NCBI GenBank assembly: GCA_033961575.1
Contig: CM066728.1
Span: 112,443,852 to 112,507,851, forward strand
Reading direction: 5' to 3'
Length of the DNA stretch: 64,000 nt
Source of the DNA: Aselliscus stoliczkanus
Lineage: Eukaryota; Chordata; Mammalia; Chiroptera; Hipposideridae
In this document: in pieces, positions 1-12,000 of the stretch
How the letters are laid out: the number at the start of each line of letters is the position of its first letter
Position numbering within the stretch: the first letter of the stretch is position 1
Made by a program: the position numbers and the translations under genes
Notes under the pieces: generated by a model
Seen by the model: the letters and a program-made list of their open reading frames with translations, nothing else
Told to the model about the DNA's origin: nothing
Database searches by the model: none

Positions 1-780
1 GCCATATTGCGCCCCCACCGCTCCCCATTCCGCATGGACATCTCCATCCTCCCACAGGAGAGAGGAGTGCCCACTGAGGGGCAGGCGGCCACTCACCCCA
101 GGCAGACGGGGACCCCAACAAGGGGTGTACTGAGCCAGTCAGGGAACAGTCAGTGTTTGGCGTTGTGGAGGAAGCTGCCAAGGAGAATTCAAGTCAGACT
201 TTCACTGGAAAATATACTCTTTCTAGTAAAGACAATAGCGATGGCCTGCACGTCACACCCTCAGAGCAGACGGCGCTCCACTGGGTCAGCTGACTTCGCA
301 TGGAGGCCGCTCCTCTAGCGCCTCACACAGCCAGGTGGGAGCCGGGGAGCCCTGACCTAACCACAGGCGGCTCAGGTGTGTGCTCATCCCCGGCTGCCCT
401 GGGACCCGCCCACGGCTGAGCTGACCAGTGGAGGTGTGTGTTGCTCAGTCTGAGCTCCGCCAGCACTCATACCCCCCAGAGACGTGCACCACTACATAGG
501 TTGGTCTCCAAGCTCACCTGCGTCTTCAGGGTGCCACCTACGAGCAACACTTTGTGGAATGTGGTGTGCTACCTAGTGAACACATGCTTTTGTACATGTA
601 AGTTATACTTTAAGTCTATTTTTAATCCACTTGAGATACAGAAAATATACCAATGAACAATAATCTTAAATGAATTGCAAAGCACATGGGTCTGTGAGTT
701 CAGAACCCAAAAGGAACATTGTGTGCCTAAATAATTGAAGAATGTTTTATGGAGGAGATGAGAATTATATGGGCCCTAAA
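1..780. other. Intergenic, no gene seen
   Basis: Unique sequence, GC-rich at the start and AT-rich toward the GATA array. No exon, repeat family or RNA recognised. Confidence 0.6.
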
Positions 781-796
781 GATTAGATAGATAGAT

Positions 797-847
<51 letters not shown>

Positions 848-876
848 GATAGATAGATAATAGATAGATAGATGAG

Positions 877-958
<82 letters not shown>

Positions 959-996
959 GAGAGATTAGAAGACAGATTAGATAGATAGATAGATGC

Positions 997-1051
<55 letters not shown>
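781..1051. repeat. (GATA)n/(TAGA)n microsatellite
   Basis: About 270 bp of GATA repeat with scattered ATAGATGATAGA and GAGA interruptions. The open frames on its minus strand (poly-SIYL) are an artefact of the repeat. Confidence 0.98.
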
Positions 1052-1052
<1 letters not shown>

Positions 1053-4000
1053 GGCAGCCAGACATGGAGATGGGCAGGAAGGACTTTCCAGGTAGGAGAG
1101 AACCTTGGGTGCCTGTCCTGATAACGGGAGATGACTCTGCGGCTCACACAAAGGTGGAGGCAGGTGGTTTGGTCCAAGACTAGAGCCAGGATGCCCTGGA
1201 GTTATTTCAATAACCTAAACGTGAAGGAAGGCTTAAATAAAGCAAAATGTAAAAAAAAATACATTGGAGAGAAATTACGTCTAATGTATAATGCAACACT
1301 TCCTAACAAATATGTCTGCCTCGATGACAAATGATTTCCAAAGCGGGTTATAATCACATTTTCATAAATTAAATATTTCCCCTACAAGTTTAATTGCCCA
1401 TTTCCCCCGGTTTCCTAACACAGCACACTTGGTGCTGCTCCCTGCAGCCTCTTGCCTTACTGAAAATGAAGGGACATGTTATTTTATCTCCCCCATAAAA
1501 GGAGAGCATTGGGGCCACTGGCTTCGCTCATCTCCAGGCACAGACTCTCCTCTGAGTGGAGGGGTGTTGTGTGCATGATACGTGGAGCCCACGGGTGAGG
1601 GGAAGCGTGCACAGAGGGGCCGGGCCACAAGTAACACTCTTCAAAGTTAGCAGGATGGTAGAAAAGCCTATTTTTACAGGAGGTGTTTGTTTTCTGGCCT
1701 GTTCTCACACAGAGGCCCCAGCGGCACGCGTCATCACCCCTTCGGGAAGGACTAGGCTGGGGCCAGGTGGCTGCCTGTCTGGCGGTGCCTGCAGAGGGGC
1801 TCCACGGATGCCAGGTGGCTGCTGAGCCCGCAGTGTCAGCCCTGGAAATCCCTGGACGCAGTCCCTTGAGGAGAGGCCTGGGGGGCACCATGTTGATTGG
1901 CTAACTCTGTCTGCGTCCTTTGAGGGAACAGCGAGATGGAAGGAAGCCGCTTCTCCTGGGCCTCCGTGGGCCGCAGGGGCCCAGAGAGGCTGCTGGTTCT
2001 CATTCGCACTGCACAGCGGTGCACGAGCCTCCACTCCTCTGACACACGTGCCCCAGATCCGGCGTGCACTGCCTGCCCGTGAACGTCACCAAAGGGCCGT
2101 CCATGAGGCTCCTACTCTATCTGATCAGCTTCACGTCGCCGGCGAGTGGTTCCCACCAGACGCCACCCGGACGGGCGTGAGCGGTCAGGCAGGAGAGGCT
2201 CGCCTGTGGAGCCAATTGCCACTCCTGGCGTTTCTAAACAACCTTAGTCCAAGCAGAGATAAAAATACAGTAATAATAACAACCACTACAGATACAAGAA
2301 TGAGGCACTTCTGTGCTATTTGAAAGCTCCTAGGAACGTCCCAACCTGCAGAACACAGCCAAGAATGCGGGCCTGACGTGGCCTTTCCAGCTGCTTTTCC
2401 TTGTCAGTGAAAAGTCAGCCTTGCCCGGGATCCCCGTGCAGTCACATGTGCAGACTATAAATGGGGAACAGGACGCTATACCCAGGGGACGAAGGGAGCT
2501 GGGGTGGACTGTTGGCTCTGGGGGGCAATGGAAGGTGGTGGTGGCACCTTCTGGAATCCTTGGAGGGTCCTTCAGGGGCCCAAACAGGACGAACATGCGG
2601 CCCTGGGTGTGAGCGTGGAGACAAGGCTGAGTCCTTGTTGCCCCGTCTGAGCAAGGGGTTAGTGGCCACCACATCTCCTTATGGGGTGCAGCTATGGAGG
2701 CAGCAGCAGCCAGGCCCTGGGAGCTTGTCCTGGGGCAGGCAGGGGAGCTGACCGCGGGCTCCGCAAAGAGGAGGCAGAGGGCAGCAGTGGGCGCACGTGC
2801 GGGAGCAGAGTCCAGGCGCGGCTGGCAGCGGAGCCAGCCGCTGGCTGGGACAGCTCGGGGCGCGGCGTCTGCACTGGCCCCCAGCGGCCCTGACAGCCCC
2901 CGACCTCCGCTCTGCAGCCTGGGTGCTTCCTTCCCAGAGGGGGATTGCTGCCCCTTCTGAAACCATGGGGTCCTCACGACAGCCCTTCCTGTCCCCAAAC
3001 CTCTCTCTCTACCTGATGCCCACCCCAGGGCGGGGCCAGGGCCTCCTGCACATGCCTGGAACCTACTGTCCCTGGTCCCTCTGCCCCGGCAGTATGGGTT
3101 TCGGCCAATCTCCTCGGCTGTCTGTGAGCTCAGGGCTTCACAGTCTTTTCATCTGCATCCCAGAGCCAGGCAGTGGGCCTAACTTAACCAGTTCCCAGCA
3201 AATCTTGTTGATCGTATGAATGTGTGGTTAAGATGAACATGGGCAAGAAAAATGCAAACCACGTGGATGCAGTTTCTAAAATTCCTCACAATCTCGAGCA
3301 CTTTCAAACCTGTGTGAGCAATTTTCAGTGTTTCAATAAACCTGAGAACTGTCCTGAAATTGGACAAACACACAGATTGTCTGACATGTTTACTCGACAG
3401 TTTTTAACTCCATGATTGAAAAAAGACTTTTGTGTTAACACAAGAAACAGGAAGCTATTTCTCTCACCCTGGACGTCCTCCAGGAGCACGCCATTTTGAA
3501 AACTCAGTCAGGTTCTCCCAAAACATTCCTAAAAGGCACACTGTATAAGTGAAACCCTTCCCTTTAATCGCCACCATTCCCCAGGTGCTATGCTGAATAT
3601 GCTAACAGCTCAGTTTAAATAACATTCCCCACATGTCTGTCACCTGCTAGGATCACAAACTGAGCAGGACACTGAACCTGCCCCACAGAAGCCGAGTCCA
3701 AGGAGGGAGGGCTGCTCAGGTCCCGTCCGGGGGCGTCTGGCCTGTATATTCTTTGCCTAGAGCACAACTGTGCCCCTGGAACCACTGGGGGCAGCCCTGG
3801 GCACTGCAGGTCACAGGTCACACTGTCCCACCCAGGGTGCAGGTTTGTGAGCCCCACCCCATAGAGAGGGGACTGAGACTCGTGGTCAACAGCTCGCAGG
3901 TGACAAAGGTGATGTTCCAATCCGGCCGCCAGGGAAGCCACACTGAGCTGCAGGCTGCCATCCAGCCGTCCCTCCATCAGGACAGTCAGCGCCTCCCAGC

Positions 4001-4110
4001 CAAGTGTGATGCAGGCTAAGGATACCCAACTGCGCCCACTGTCAGGGCCGTGGGACTCAGCCTGGAAACACAGGAAGTCCCTAACTGAAAGGAAGACGCT
4101 GCAGACGGAT
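1052..4110. other. Intergenic, no gene seen
   Basis: Mostly GC-rich unique sequence. AT-rich patches at 1200-1420 and 3190-3430 could be conserved non-coding sequence but have no decisive motif. Confidence 0.5.
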
Positions 4111-4122
4111 AAAAGTAGCTGC

Positions 4123-4204
4123 GGGCCCGCTGAGTGGCGCAGTGGTTAAGCACTGGCTTGGGACACCAGCGGCCCCAGTGACACTGCCCTCAAAAAAAAA
4201 AAAA
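4123..4204 (+). mobile_element. tRNA-derived SINE (short form, B-box deleted)
   Basis: Head GGGCCCGCTGAGTGGCGCAG, then a direct jump from GGCCCC to AGTGACACTGCCCTC, so the 24 or so bases holding the B-box are gone. Ends in an A-run. Target-site duplications AAAAGTAGCTGC (4111-4122) and AAAAGGAGCTGC (4201-4212) overlap the tail. Confidence 0.9.
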
Positions 4205-4212
4205 GGAGCTGC

Positions 4213-4942
4213 ACGTGGCTGGGCTCTCACCCGTGCTGGACTCTGGGTCAGGAACTGCGCAGACTGGCCTCACTCAGCCCTCGCCGCCCAGGGTGTTGGG
4301 GGCCACAAAAGGAGCCCGAGCAGAACGCCATGCAGACGCCGCCGAGCTCACCAGCCAGGCGCGGCGGGGCTGGCGCCCAGCCCAGCCTCTCAGACCCGGG
4401 CGCCCCCACCGCTCCTGCCTTTCACCTCTGCTTGGCGAAACCTGCCCACGTGGCTGCAGGTGAAAGTTCAGTGAAGGAAAGCATGAGGGATGGGACACAA
4501 CGTGGCATGTTTTGCTCTCAGCTGACGCCACACCGCTGGCTGCGGGACCAGTCGCCATTGGGCTTGTGTGAGAAAGGGCAGGTGCATTCACATGGAACAG
4601 GGGCCCTGTGTGCCAGGACAGAGGCTGGGAGCAGGCGCTTTTCAACAAGGAGTCCGCGGATCTATCCAAACTCAGGTGGGACTCGGTGCCCTCTTACAGC
4701 AGCACATTCTGAGCTGGTTCAGGGCACACACACCAGGTTTTGGGGGGTGGGGTCGGTTATACCCATTCCAAAGGTCACATTTTCCTGCTGGGCAGCTATG
4801 GTGACCAGTCTGACCCTGCGGGGGTGCGGCAGTAACATTTCTGAGAGAATGGTCAAGGTTCTGTGTTAATATAATGTGCCCCATAATTGATTCTGACATT
4901 TGGAATAAGGAGGTGAGGATGGGAAATTAAGAAATACCTTTA
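4213..4942. other. Intergenic, no gene seen
   Basis: Unique GC-rich sequence between a SINE and the U6-L1 chimera. Short open frames here lack codon bias or homology. Confidence 0.5.
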
Positions 4943-5049
4943 GTGCTCACTTCGGCAGCACATATACTAAAATTGGAATGATACAGAGAAGATTAGCATG
5001 GCCCCCGCGCAAGGATGACACACCAATTCGTGAAGCGTTCCATATTTTT
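4943..5049 (+). pseudogene. RNU6 (pseudogene): U6 snRNA retropseudogene, 5' part of a U6-L1 chimera
   Basis: A full-length 107-nt U6-like sequence starts GTGCTCACTTCGGCAGCACA, contains the ATACAGAGAAGATTAGCATGG catalytic region (with the ACAGAGA box) and ends CCATATTTTT. It differs from the usual U6 at only a few positions, for example GCTCAC for GCTCGC and ACACACCAA for ACACGCAAA. It runs straight into L1 ORF2 sequence at 5050 in the same orientation. No proximal-sequence-element or TATA arrangement is evident upstream, so it is unlikely to be transcribed as U6. Confidence 0.95.
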
Positions 5050-7492
5050 ACAGCCATTTATGTTAAAAACCTTTAGCAAAGTGGGAATACAGGGATCATA
5101 TCTCAACATAATAAAAGCCATATATGATAAACCTACAGCTAACATCATACTAAATGGGGAAAAGCTAAAACCATTCCCCTTAAGATCAGGAACAAGACAA
5201 GGCTGTCCACTTTCTCCTCTTTTATTCAACATAGTTCTGGAAGTTCTAGCCACAGCAATCAGACAACAAAAAGAAATAAAAGGCATCCAAATTGGCAAGG
5301 AAGAAGTAAAATTGTCATTATATGCAGATGACATGATACTGTATATAGAGAACCCCAAAGACTCCATCAAAAAACTATTGGAACTGATAGACTAATTCAG
5401 TAAAGTAGCAGGATATAAAATCAATGTTCAGAAATCAGTGGCATTTGCATATACCAATAATAAACTAACGGTAGGAGAAATTAAGAAAACTTTCCCATTT
5501 ACAATTGCTTCAAGAACTATAAAATACCTAGGAATAAATTTAACCAAAGAAGTGAAAGATCTGTACTCAGAAAATTATAAGACACTGAAGAAAGAAATCA
5601 AAGAAGATACAAATAAATGGAAACATCTACCATGCTCATGGATAGGAAGAATTAATATGGTTAAAATGTCCATACTGCCTGAAGCAATATATAGATTCAA
5701 TGAAATTCCTTTCAAACTGCCAAGGGCATTTTTCACAGAAATAGAAAATATAATCCTAAAATTTATATGGAACCATAAAAGACCCCGAATAGCCTCGGCA
5801 ATCCTGAGAAATAAGAACAAAGTCGGCGGGATCACGCTACGAGATATCAAAACATACTACAAGGCTACAGTAATCAAAACAGTATGGTATTGGCATAAAA
5901 ACAGGCACATCGATCAGTGGAACAGAACAGAGAGCCCAGAAATAAATCCAGGCATTTATGGACAGTTAATCTATGACAAGGGAAGCAAGAATTTACATTA
6001 GAGTAAGATAGTCTATTCAATAAATGGTGCTGGGAAAATTGGACTGACACATGCAAAAAAATTGAAACTGGACCACCTCCTTATGCCATATACAAGAACA
6101 AATTCAAAATGGATTAAAGACTTAAATGTAAGACCTGAAACCATAAAACTCCTAAAAGAAAATATAGGGAGTACATTTGCAGACATTACCCGGAGCAATA
6201 TTTTTACTGATACATCCTTACGGGCAAGGGAAGTAAAAGAAAAAATGAACATATGGGATTATATCAGACTTAAAAGTTTTTTCACAACAAAGGAAATCAT
6301 CAATAAAACAAAAAGGAAGCCTATTGAATGGGAGAAGATATTTGCCAACGATATATCTGATAAGGGGTTAATATCCAAAATTTATAAAACACTCATGAAA
6401 CTCAACACCAAAAAAACAAACAACCCAATTAAAAAATGGGCGTTAGGGCCGGCCGAGTGGCACATTGGTTAAGAGCTGGTTTGGGGATGCCAGCGGCCCC
6501 TGTTCGGATCCCACATATGAGGCCCAGTGACACTGCCCTCTACAGCTAACAACAGCTCCACCTGGAGCTGGGCTGCTGTGAATTCCTGGAAGGCATAGCT
6601 GCAGCCCCTGCTGCAGTGGGCTGCCATAGGCTACAGCCAGTGGCCGGCAGCCAGCGTGAGCTGCCAATAGCCGCGGTGAGCGACCATCCAGAGGCCGGCA
6701 ACCGATCTGCCTCATCCAGGAAGAGCACAATGACGATACCAACATGGGCCAGTAAAGCAACATCCTCCGCAACTAGACTGAAGAACAAAAGGACAGCAAC
6801 TTGTCTGTTCCCCTTCCCCGATTCCCCAACGCTGTTCCCCTCCCCCAATTCCCCAATAAAATCTTTAAAATAAAATGGGCATTAAAAAAGATATGAAGAG
6901 AAATTTCTCTAAAGAGGACATACAGAAGGCCAACAGGCATATGAAAAAAAGTTCAACCTCACTGATCATTAGGGAAATGCAAATAAAAACCACCATGAGA
7001 TACCACCTCACTCCAGTCAGAATGGCTATCATCAATAAATCAACAAGCACCAAGTGCTGGCGGGGCTGTGGGGAAAAGGGGACCCTGCTGCACTGTTGGT
7101 GGGATTGCAGATTGGTGCAGCCACTATGGAAATCAGTATGGGGGTATCTCGAAAAACTGGAAATGGAACTACCTTTTGACCCAGCAATTCCACTGCTAGG
7201 GCCTTTTCCTGAAAAACCCGACACTAATTCAATAAATATATGCACCCCTATGTTCACTGCAGCGCTACTTACAATAGCCAAGACTTGGAAACGACCGAAA
7301 TGTCCATCGGTAGACGACTGGGTTAAGAAACTGTGGTACATTTATACAATGGAGTATTACTCTGCTATAAAGAAGAATGAAATTGTACCATTTGTAATGA
7401 TATGGATGGACCTAGAGACTATTATGTTAAGTGAAATAAGTCAGTCAGAGAAAGACAAATACCATATGATCTCACTTATATGTGGAATCTGA
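5050..7492 (+). pseudogene. L1 ORF2 (reverse transcriptase) remnant
   Basis: The frame holds the palm and thumb of the reverse transcriptase from the QPFMLKT region on, the LYADD active-site motif, the long C-terminal segment and the zinc-knuckle-like cysteine motif. Two stop codons (5393, 5999) and a 426-bp SINE at 6446 break it, but there are no frameshifts, so the copy is not very old. The N-terminal endonuclease and the first catalytic Asp motif are missing. Confidence 0.93.
6446..6871 (+). mobile_element. tRNA-derived composite SINE (long form) inserted in L1 ORF2
   Basis: Starts GGGCCGGCCGAGTGGCACATT and is flanked by target-site duplications AAAATGGGCGTTA (6433-6445) and AAAATGGGCATTA (6872-6884). 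The first 95 bp are a tRNA-like head with A-box and B-box (GTTCGGATCCC). They are followed by about 330 bp of GC-rich, imperfectly repetitive body (GAGCTGCC/GTGAGC-type repeats) and an AATAAAATCTTTAAAA tail. It is younger than the L1 it interrupts. Confidence 0.92.
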
Positions 7493-7974
7493 AAAACTGA
7501 GTGAATGAGCAAAGTAAACAGAAACAGTCTCATAGATATAGAGGAAAATCAGGGTTGCTAGATGGGAGGGGGGTGGGGATGAGGGAGAAGGGGAAGGGAT
7601 TAGACAGCATAAATAGGCAACTACAGTATTGTCACAGGGATAGGAAAGACATTTCGGGGAATATAATTAATAACATTGTAAATATTTTGTGGGGTGTCAG
7701 ATGGTCATAGGTCTTGTTAGGGAGACCACTTCATGGATGGAGTAGAGGCTTGATCACTGCACTGTACACCTGAAGCTGATGTATAATATTGTATGACAAC
7801 TGTAATTGAATATATAGATAGTCACGGGATGTGGAGTCTACTGTGGAAGGGAGTCAGAGTGTAATAGATATGTATGATATGGGGGGGAGTGGGGAGGCTC
7901 AATGGGGGAGGGGGTTGCCACTTTGAGGGGTAAAAAGTATAACTATTGCACTGTGTTGTGCACCTGAAGCTAAT

Positions 7975-8020
<46 letters not shown>

Positions 8021-8734
8021 GCCTGACACCGACACTGCGGCCTCGCGGTCTTCTACACATCTTATAAATAATAATATTCTGGACTTGTTTTTATAGGAAG
8101 TGATTGATAATCTGAAAATGACCTGCGATCGCATAATCAAAAAGAACCCCCTGCTGCTGCTCCCAGTCGCGCGCTGAGGCTGTTACGCTGGGAGGCCTAT
8201 GACTGACGGAGGGAAGTGCAGGTAGCCGTGCGGAGGCACGTCCAGCATTCCAGGGGACTCGTTCCCATTCGTAACAGGGAACAGGAGAACCCACCCATGC
8301 CTGCTGAGGGCCCCTGAGAAAGGGACCACGCAGGGCGGCTACCCCCCAAAACGTCCCCAGCTGAAGTCATTTACAAAAAAAACAAACAAATAAGGAGCTT
8401 CCCACTCAGAGCATGTTTTAAAGTCTTGCAGTGACAGAGGTTTTCGCCAAGGACATTTTTAGCTTGAAATAGATGAAGCTACACTTAGGACCCTGATTAG
8501 ACACATTTTGCACATTACAATCCAGCTGAAATCGTGCACCAAACACACAGCAGACACGGCGTGACGTGGACACTTAGAAACCAGCAAAATAAACGCTGCA
8601 TGATTAAAAATGTGACTTCTGAGCACTTGCACTGCTGACACTTGTTCACACTACACATGAGAGGAGAGGCGGTGGGATGCTGTTGCTCCCGAAGCCTGAG
8701 ACAAATATTCTCTCTGTGCAAAGGAAACAGTCCC
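8021..8734. other. Intergenic, no gene seen
   Basis: Unique sequence between the L1 tail and the 55-bp minisatellite. Confidence 0.5.
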
Positions 8735-9068
8735 ACCTCGCTGCTGCCGCTGCCGCTGGCCGAGGACACAGCCCCTCCGGGAAAATGCATGGCTGCTGCT
8801 GCTGCTGCCGCTGGCCGAGGACACAGCCCCTCCAGGAAAATGCATCGCTGCTGCTGCCGCCGCCGCTGGCCAAGGACACAGCCCCTCCAGGAAAATGCAT
8901 GGCTGCTGCTGCCGCCGCCGCTGGCCAAGGACACAGCCCCTCCAGGAAAATGCATGGCTGCTGCTGCCGCTGCCGCTGGCCGAGAACACAGCCCCTCCAG
9001 GAAAATGCATGGCTGCTGCTGCCGCTGCCACTGGCCGAGGACACAGCCCCTCCGGGAAAATGCATGGG
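8735..9068. repeat. 55-bp minisatellite, about six units
   Basis: GAAAATGCAT recurs at 8781, 8836, 8891, 8946, 9001 and 9056, an exact 55-bp period. Each unit has a GCTGCTGCTGCC run, CGCTGGCC, GGACACAGCCCCTCC and the ATGCAT palindrome. Because 55 is not a multiple of 3, each reading frame cycles through the unit, giving open frames on both strands that are not genes. Confidence 0.97.
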
Positions 9069-12000
9069 GGCGTGTTTTGCTCTATGACCTTGATAATCGC
9101 CCAGTGTTTGCAAAGTAGCCCCCAACCTCCGATCCTGAGATGAGGGGTGGTGAATGGTCTGGGGGTGGGGACCACTGGCCATTGGGGCCGATTAAGAAAT
9201 CTCTAATTCTTTTTGGTTTGCTTGTTTCTTGTTTAGACAGTTAGCTGAACGAAAGAGCCACCTGGAATTGGTCAGCATGCCGGGCATGCGGGGCAGTGGC
9301 CCGAGGGCAGGGGCAGCGGGGCAGAGAGAGGAGGGCCTGTGAGGGCTGCGGGCATCTGTTTGAACTGTAAACCACCAAGGGTGCAGGCATGGCGCAGGGG
9401 ACCTCAGAGCAGTTGGAACCTGTGATGACAGATGAGCTAGCGAGCGGCGGGCGCCCAGACCTGTGATGGGGCCCCATGCCTCGGGCAGCGCCCAGGTGTG
9501 GATGATGCATGAAGGCGGGGCGTGCAAAGGCAGCCTCCAGAGAGCCTTTGGAAAACCCCAAAAGCACACAGCGCCCTAATGGCTGCCTTGTTTTGCCAAG
9601 CGAGAGGGAACAAAAGCCCAGGGCCTGCCAGCATTCCATTACCGCTGGGCTTTGTGGCCGGCTCCACCTCCCCTCCAGGGCCAGGCAGGGCTGCTCCCCA
9701 ACCTGACAGGGAACCGCAGTGACAAGGTGATTTGCACACAGATCTTGGGGGGGTGGGGGGGAGGCGGTTGCTTGACACGGAGGGACGCACAGAGCTAAGA
9801 GGTGGGCTTTTCAAAGAATCCATGAGTGACTAGTTGAGATTCTTAGAATCTGAAACGTGATGTTGTTGGCCCTGCAGAGCGAGTGTGTGGACTCTTTCTC
9901 AGAGACGATTCATATCATACAGAACATACCACTGCATGTTCCAGAGCCCACGGACCCCTTGTCGTCCAGCGACCTTCCCCAGGGCTCCGTCACTGAGGTC
10001 CTGGGAGCCTGTTTCATTCATTGAGACATTCATGGGCTGCGTACTGTCAAGACTGGCTGGCCCCAGGCTTGGCCGGTGGGAAAATCAAGAGTTATTCGCC
10101 CGAGATAATGGAGGATCAGAGCCCGTGGGTGTGTCTGGGAAGGTGCCATGGGTTACCACAGAGCAGGAGAGGCGTCACCCTGAGCCCTGGGCCTGAGCAC
10201 CCAGAAGGCAGGGCCTCTCTCATCTCTCACCTGTGTCCTGCAGACACAGGCTGGTGACACGGCCCTGCACACGTCCTGTCCCTCTGCCAACTGCCTTGCC
10301 CTGCACCTGCCTACCTGGCCCAACCCTCAGGCCCCTCCTGCCACGTCCAGAAAGACAGTCCGAACCCCAAACCTGGCCTCTGCAGGGAAGACTGCTTGTT
10401 CCTCTTTAAAGCAAACTTGAAACGAGACAAAGTTGTTGGCACAGAGTGGAAACCTCTGTTTGGACCTGGCAGGCGCTCTCCGCAGGGACCACTAAGTGGG
10501 CCTGCTGGCACAGTCTGCTGCCCGCCGCTGAGCAGGCCTGCCTTGCAGTCCATAGACCCCTCACTGCAGGCCATGTCCTGAGGGTGGACATGAACCCCAG
10601 ACACCCCACTCAGATGTGAGCACTCCTGCTGGGAGGCCACAGGCTACAAGAGGAAGCAAAGGCCCAGATGGTCAGTGGCAGCGTGGGCACCAGGCGGGGC
10701 CTCCAGAAACCTCTGAGAACCCAAGGCTCGTTCGCCAGAATGCTGACCCCCACAGCCCTGGAGTGCCAGCAGAGCGTTCCAGGAGGAGCTGGGGGCGCCC
10801 CCTCTCCCCTCTGTTAGCGTCTGTCCTCGGGGCTTCTCCACCAGATCCCCGTGGGACTGCGCCAGCCCCTCTGGAGACGCCCCTCTAGGAGAGCTCACAG
10901 ACAGCCCTTCTAGGTTTTGTTAGAAGGAAAATAAAGGAAGCATGGATGGAATAAGGAATCTGCAGGCTGCGGCTTCCTTGCCCAGAGTCCGCACATGGAA
11001 TACAGGACAGGGTCCAGTGGGTGCACGCACGGCGGGAACGCCAATCAGGGGAGATGGAGTGAACCAACCACAAGCCAGCATACTCATCATTGGCGTACAT
11101 CAAACCCGGGTCTCCAATAAAAAATATCTGTAGAACCACCCACTCTTCCCATTCTCAAAGAAGCGTCTTCGTTTTGTTCCTTCGAGACCTCCAACCCCAT
11201 ATATTGTAAATCATCTAGCTGAGTGAACTGACACTCAGCCACACATTCCCAGGTTTCTGGGACTTCACAATATTCTGTTCACAGTTTCTGTACAATCCTG
11301 GCCTTAACTGACTATAATACTAATTGTACATTTACCTAAAAACTTTCTAAAAATTCAATCTCAATGAACTCAAAAAGCGTATTGTCAAATCATGCCTCTG
11401 TCTTTTGAAATTCAGGTGTGATGTCGCCAACTATGGCAGATGACATGCCTTCCTTGGAGAGCTGAGGTCCGTGTCCCCTTCCCCTTGAACCCAGGCCCAC
11501 TGTGTGCGTTTCCAGACCCAGGTCTCCAAAGAACGGCCACTTCCACCTCTGGTCTCTTGCGGAACTCAAGGCAGCTGTGGAGGAAGCCCGACTCCCTTGC
11601 TATATAGCGAGGCCCCTGGCCGTGGGGAGGGTTGAGGCCCAGCTGAGTGAGCCTTCCACTGTCCCCATCAAGACATGAGAGGGCCCTTCTGCCACAGCCG
11701 CCCAGGCGTCCGGCCTGGGACAGTGAAAACCTGCTCGGTAAAACTCCACCTGAACCTCAAACTTTGAGCAAATAAATGATTTGTTTTAAAGTACGAAGTT
11801 TGGGAGTCACTTGTGCACAGCAGTAGCTGCCAGGAACCGAATGTGCTCAGGGCGTGTGGGCCTGTCACGATGGAAGCCTGAAACACGTGGCTGGTGGCGG
11901 CTGGTGGGGGCTCAAAGGACCCAAGGCAGCCCTCACCACATGGTGGCAGAAAACTCAGCCACAGAGCATCCTGCGGTAGCCTGGAGACAGACGTTCACTT

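Larger units (their letters stand above)
5050..8020 (+). mobile_element. 5'-truncated LINE-1 (ORF2 C-terminal two thirds plus 3' UTR), split by a SINE
   Basis: L1 sequence begins inside the reverse transcriptase domain, just after its first catalytic motif, and continues 5050-6445 and 6872-7980, followed by a (TAAA)n tail to about 8020. ORF2 stays in one frame throughout, interrupted only by TAA at 5393-5395, TAG at 5999-6001 and the SINE. Visible motifs are [20 protein letters not shown], and the cysteine motif [21 protein letters not shown]2 ends at 7492. Endonuclease, ORF1 and 5' UTR are absent. The element cannot move by itself. Confidence 0.95.

Noticed and set aside
783..1151. Minus-strand open frames with poly-SIYL peptides
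   Set aside because: Direct translation of the GATA microsatellite.
4943..5049. Functional U6 snRNA gene
   Set aside because: Fused to L1 in a chimeric insertion, carries substitutions in conserved positions, and lacks visible upstream snRNA promoter elements.
8646..9182. Overlapping open frames of 136-178 codons
   Set aside because: Produced by the 55-bp minisatellite, which cycles through all frames.
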